Assembly: GCA_001829395.1 (NCBI GenBank) | Contig: MIBD01000027.1 | Location: forward strand, 2,946 to 8,288 | DNA length: 5,343 nucleotides | Origin: Spirochaetes bacterium GWF1_49_6 | GTDB lineage: Bacteria > Spirochaetota > Brevinematia > Brevinematales > GWF1-51-8 | Direction: 5' to 3' | Shown here: positions 3,445 through 5,343 of the stretch, one piece after another | Layout: each line of letters opens with the position of its first letter | Numbering within the stretch: position 1 is the first letter of the stretch | The notes under the pieces: model-generated | The model's database searches: none | Seen by the model: only the letters and a program-made list of their open reading frames with translations | Told to the model about the DNA's origin: nothing | Position numbers and translations under genes: made by a program

Positions 3445-5343
3445 GTGATACCGCAAAACGTTATCGATGAAATACTGACGAGGGTTTCGGTCTCTGAGTT
3501 AATAGGTCAATACATTGAGGTAAACAAGAGCAGTAATAGAAACCATTTGGCTTTATGTCCCTTTCATAACGAAAAAACACCCTCGTTCTCGATCAGCGAC
3601 GACAAGGGGCTGTATCACTGTTTCGGCTGCGGGGCTTCCGGGAACGCTATCACGTTCCTGAAGGAGTACCGTAAGCTCACTTTCCGGGAATCTCTCGAAG
3701 AGCTCGCGAAGATCGCGGGTATTGATCTATCCAAGTATTCCGATGACGGGGAGGCCTCCGATAACAGGCAGAAAGATCGTCTTTATGCCTTACAGACGGA
3801 AGCGATGAAGTATTTTTACCGTAATCTGACCGACCCCAAGGGTGCGGAGAACGGCGATATTGTAATGCAGTATCTCAAGGGCAGGAATATCAGCCCCGAT
3901 ATGATAAAAATGTTCCGCATAGGCTACGGCGGTTCCTCATGGCAGGGGTTGACCGGCCATCTCAGGGAACAGGGCTACAGCGAGGAGGAGATGATTACCG
4001 GTTCGCTCGCGGTAAAGGGGAAACAGGGCGTATTTAACCGTTTTAAAGACAGGGTGGTATTCCCCATCATGGATATCCGCGACCGTATCATCGGGTTCGG
4101 CGGAAGGATACTGACCGACGATAAGACCGCCGCGAAGTACCTGAACAGCGGGGAAACCCCCATATTTCATAAGGGCAGTCAATTGTTCGCGTTAAATTTC
4201 GCGAAGGAGGAAATCTCCCGCACCGGTCACGCACTGGTGGTCGAGGGATACATGGATGTAATCGCGCTAACCCAGCACGGGATAAAGAACGCGGTCGCGC
4301 CTCTCGGAACCGCGCTTACCGAAAGCCAATTGATCGTCTTGAAGCGCTTTTGCGAGGATGTAACGTTTATATTCGACGGCGACGACGCCGGGGTGAAGGC
4401 GGCGGATAGGGCGCTCGACCTGACGGCGCAGTCCGGTACCGATATCCCGCATTCGGTCGTCATTCTGCCGAATAAAATGGATCCCTACGATTTTGTGATG
4501 TCCCAGGGTGGAAAGGAGTTCACGGAGTTCGTATCCGCGAAAAAGCTGGAGCCGATCGATTTCAAGATACGGTTTCACGCGAAACGGATCGACCCCGGGA
4601 AGAACAAGCTGAAATTTCTAGCCGTCCTGTTCACTTATATAGAGAAACTTAAGAGCGCCGTGCTCCGGCAGAACTCGCTCAAGGCGACGGCGGATTTTTT
4701 ACGGGAAGACACGGAGATTATTAAAGAAGAGTATGGGAATTTTTTAAAGAAGAAACCGATCGGGCAATTTGTCCGGCAGGAAAATAAAAACGCCGAGGTC
4801 AAGGTCGACCAGCTGGAGCTCGATTATCTCGCGGCGGTAATCTCCGATATGAAACTGTTACCGGAGACGTCGAAAGTAATCGAGCCGGAGATGATAGCGA
4901 ACCAGGAGTTCCGCGACCTGTACGAAGGGATGCTCGGCGATATGACGGAGCCTACACAGGGAATTCTCGCGCGGGTGAACAACAAAACGCTTACCGAAGA
5001 GGTAAGCCATTACTGTCTACGCCCAGAATTGAACCCCGGATTTATCGCGGCCTACCGTCTGCGCGCGAGATATGATGTGCAGCACAAGACCGCTCCGTTA
5101 CAGAGCGAAATCGCCCGTCTCGAGAAAAATCCTCCCTCTGAGGAGGGGGCGAAACGGATAGGCGAAATCCTACGGGAATTACGGCAATGGGGTCTGGAGG
5201 TAGGAGATATAAGGTCTTTTAATTCACAACATGAAGATGTAATAGTTGAATCTAGAAATAATGTGGATAAAAGAGGAAAAAATGAATTTAAGAATACTAT
5301 AGAGTATTTGGCAGAAAAGAATAATGTGGATATAAAAGATATT
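3445..5343 (+). CDS. dnaG: DNA primase DnaG (3' end beyond window)
   Basis: DnaG makes the RNA primers for chromosome replication at the fork, working with the DnaB helicase. Residues 1-100 form the zinc-binding domain with ligands in CPFH (Cys38, His41) and CFGCG (Cys59, Cys62). Residues about 125-250 are the polymerase N-lobe, with the conserved RFKDRVVFPI (199-208), GFGGRIL and YLNSGETPIFHKG (232-244). The TOPRIM core follows, with the catalytic Glu267 in VVEGYMD and Asp311/Asp313 in FDGDDAG. The helicase-interacting C-terminal region (about 365-592) is poorly conserved, as usual. The GTG start is the only sensible one: an in-frame TAA at 3439 lies just before it, and GGGG at 3435-3438 serves as a weak Shine-Dalgarno. 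The frame stays open for 633 codons to the window edge, beyond the 580-600 residues typical of DnaG. The last 41 codons are strikingly AT-rich and described separately. Confidence 0.96.
   Translation, partial: MIPQNVIDEILTRVSVSELIGQYIEVNKSSNRNHLALCPFHNEKTPSFSISDDKGLYHCFGCGASGNAITFLKEYRKLTFRESLEELAKIAGIDLSKYSDDGEASDNRQKDRLYALQTEAMKYFYRNLTDPKGAENGDIVMQYLKGRNISPDMIKMFRIGYGGSSWQGLTGHLREQGYSEEEMITGSLAVKGKQGVFNRFKDRVVFPIMDIRDRIIGFGGRILTDDKTAAKYLNSGETPIFHKGSQLFALNFAKEEISRTGHALVVEGYMDVIALTQHGIKNAVAPLGTALTESQLIVLKRFCEDVTFIFDGDDAGVKAADRALDLTAQSGTDIPHSVVILPNKMDPYDFVMSQGGKEFTEFVSAKKLEPIDFKIRFHAKRIDPGKNKLKFLAVLFTYIEKLKSAVLRQNSLKATADFLREDTEIIKEEYGNFLKKKPIGQFVRQENKNAEVKVDQLELDYLAAVISDMKLLPETSKVIEPEMIANQEFRDLYEGMLGDMTEPTQGILARVNNKTLTEEVSHYCLRPELNPGFIAAYRLRARYDVQHKTAPLQSEIARLEKNPPSEEGAKRIGEILRELRQWGLEVGDIRSFNSQHEDVIVESRNNVDKRGKNEFKNTIEYLAEKNNVDIKDI
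5221..5343 (+). other. AT-rich in-frame extension at the end of the dnaG reading frame
   Basis: After GDIRSF (residue 592) the dnaG frame continues for at least 41 codons with about 24% GC, against about 52% in the preceding 120 bases (counted by hand). The encoded stretch is polar and charged, with seven Asn, five Lys and nine Asp/Glu. Arginine codons shift to AGA and asparagine to AAT. NNVD is encoded twice, 21 codons apart, by the same 13 bases (5257-5269 and 5320-5332). EFKNTIEYLAEKNNVDIKDI has a faint resemblance to the helical start of sigma-70 region 1.1. No independent start with a working frame is seen. Confidence 0.6.

Noticed and set aside
3937..4578. Minus-strand open frames within dnaG
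   Set aside because: They lie antisense to the conserved polymerase and TOPRIM regions of dnaG and have no start signals.
5272..5302. GAGGAAAAA followed by ATG at 5282 as the start of a new gene overlapping dnaG
   Set aside because: The ribosome binding site looks good, but the frame ends at TAG after six codons.

Overview
The window is bacterial chromosome with intermediate GC. It uses ATG, TTG and GTG starts, has well-formed sigma70-type promoters, and carries tRNA genes without an encoded CCA. The lineage cannot be fixed from the sequence alone. The large membrane-anchored SpoIIE-type phosphatase and the overall style would fit a spirochaete or another deep-branching group, but this is only a guess.

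Layout. (1) Positions 1-365 hold the C-terminal part of a RimJ/RimL-like GNAT acetyltransferase on the plus strand. It meets, stop against stop, a minus-strand gene (362-844) for a small two-helix membrane protein. (2) Positions 845-1050 are a divergent promoter region: a strong minus-strand promoter for the small membrane protein and a strong plus-strand promoter for the next gene. (3) Positions 1051-2487 encode a six-helix membrane protein with a coiled coil and a PP2C/SpoIIE phosphatase domain, of the type that controls sigma-factor partner switching. (4) A perfect-consensus promoter drives tRNA-Cys(GCA) and tRNA-Leu(UAA). (5) About 700 bases without protein genes follow. The first two thirds is a dense mosaic of inverted repeats. 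Two related MITE-like elements (2747-2931 and 2985-3106) have nearly matching terminal inverted repeats and share a 64-base right end with one mismatch. A copy of the last 15 bases of tRNA-Leu lies between them, and many short hairpins with three-base loops are scattered through the region. At least two of the hairpins look like rho-independent terminators. (6) From 3445 to the window edge runs dnaG, the replicative primase, with zinc finger, polymerase core and TOPRIM motifs intact.

The genes do not form one pathway. The phosphatase is a signalling gene with no visible partner here, the tRNA pair is an independent transcription unit that ends inside the repeat mosaic, and dnaG is housekeeping. 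The two points most worth following up are the palindromic elements attached to the tRNA-Leu 3' end and the dnaG reading frame. That frame passes the usual end of the protein without a stop and enters a stretch of about 24% GC; it could be a fusion (for example to the sigma factor that often follows dnaG), an unusual tail, or an assembly join.
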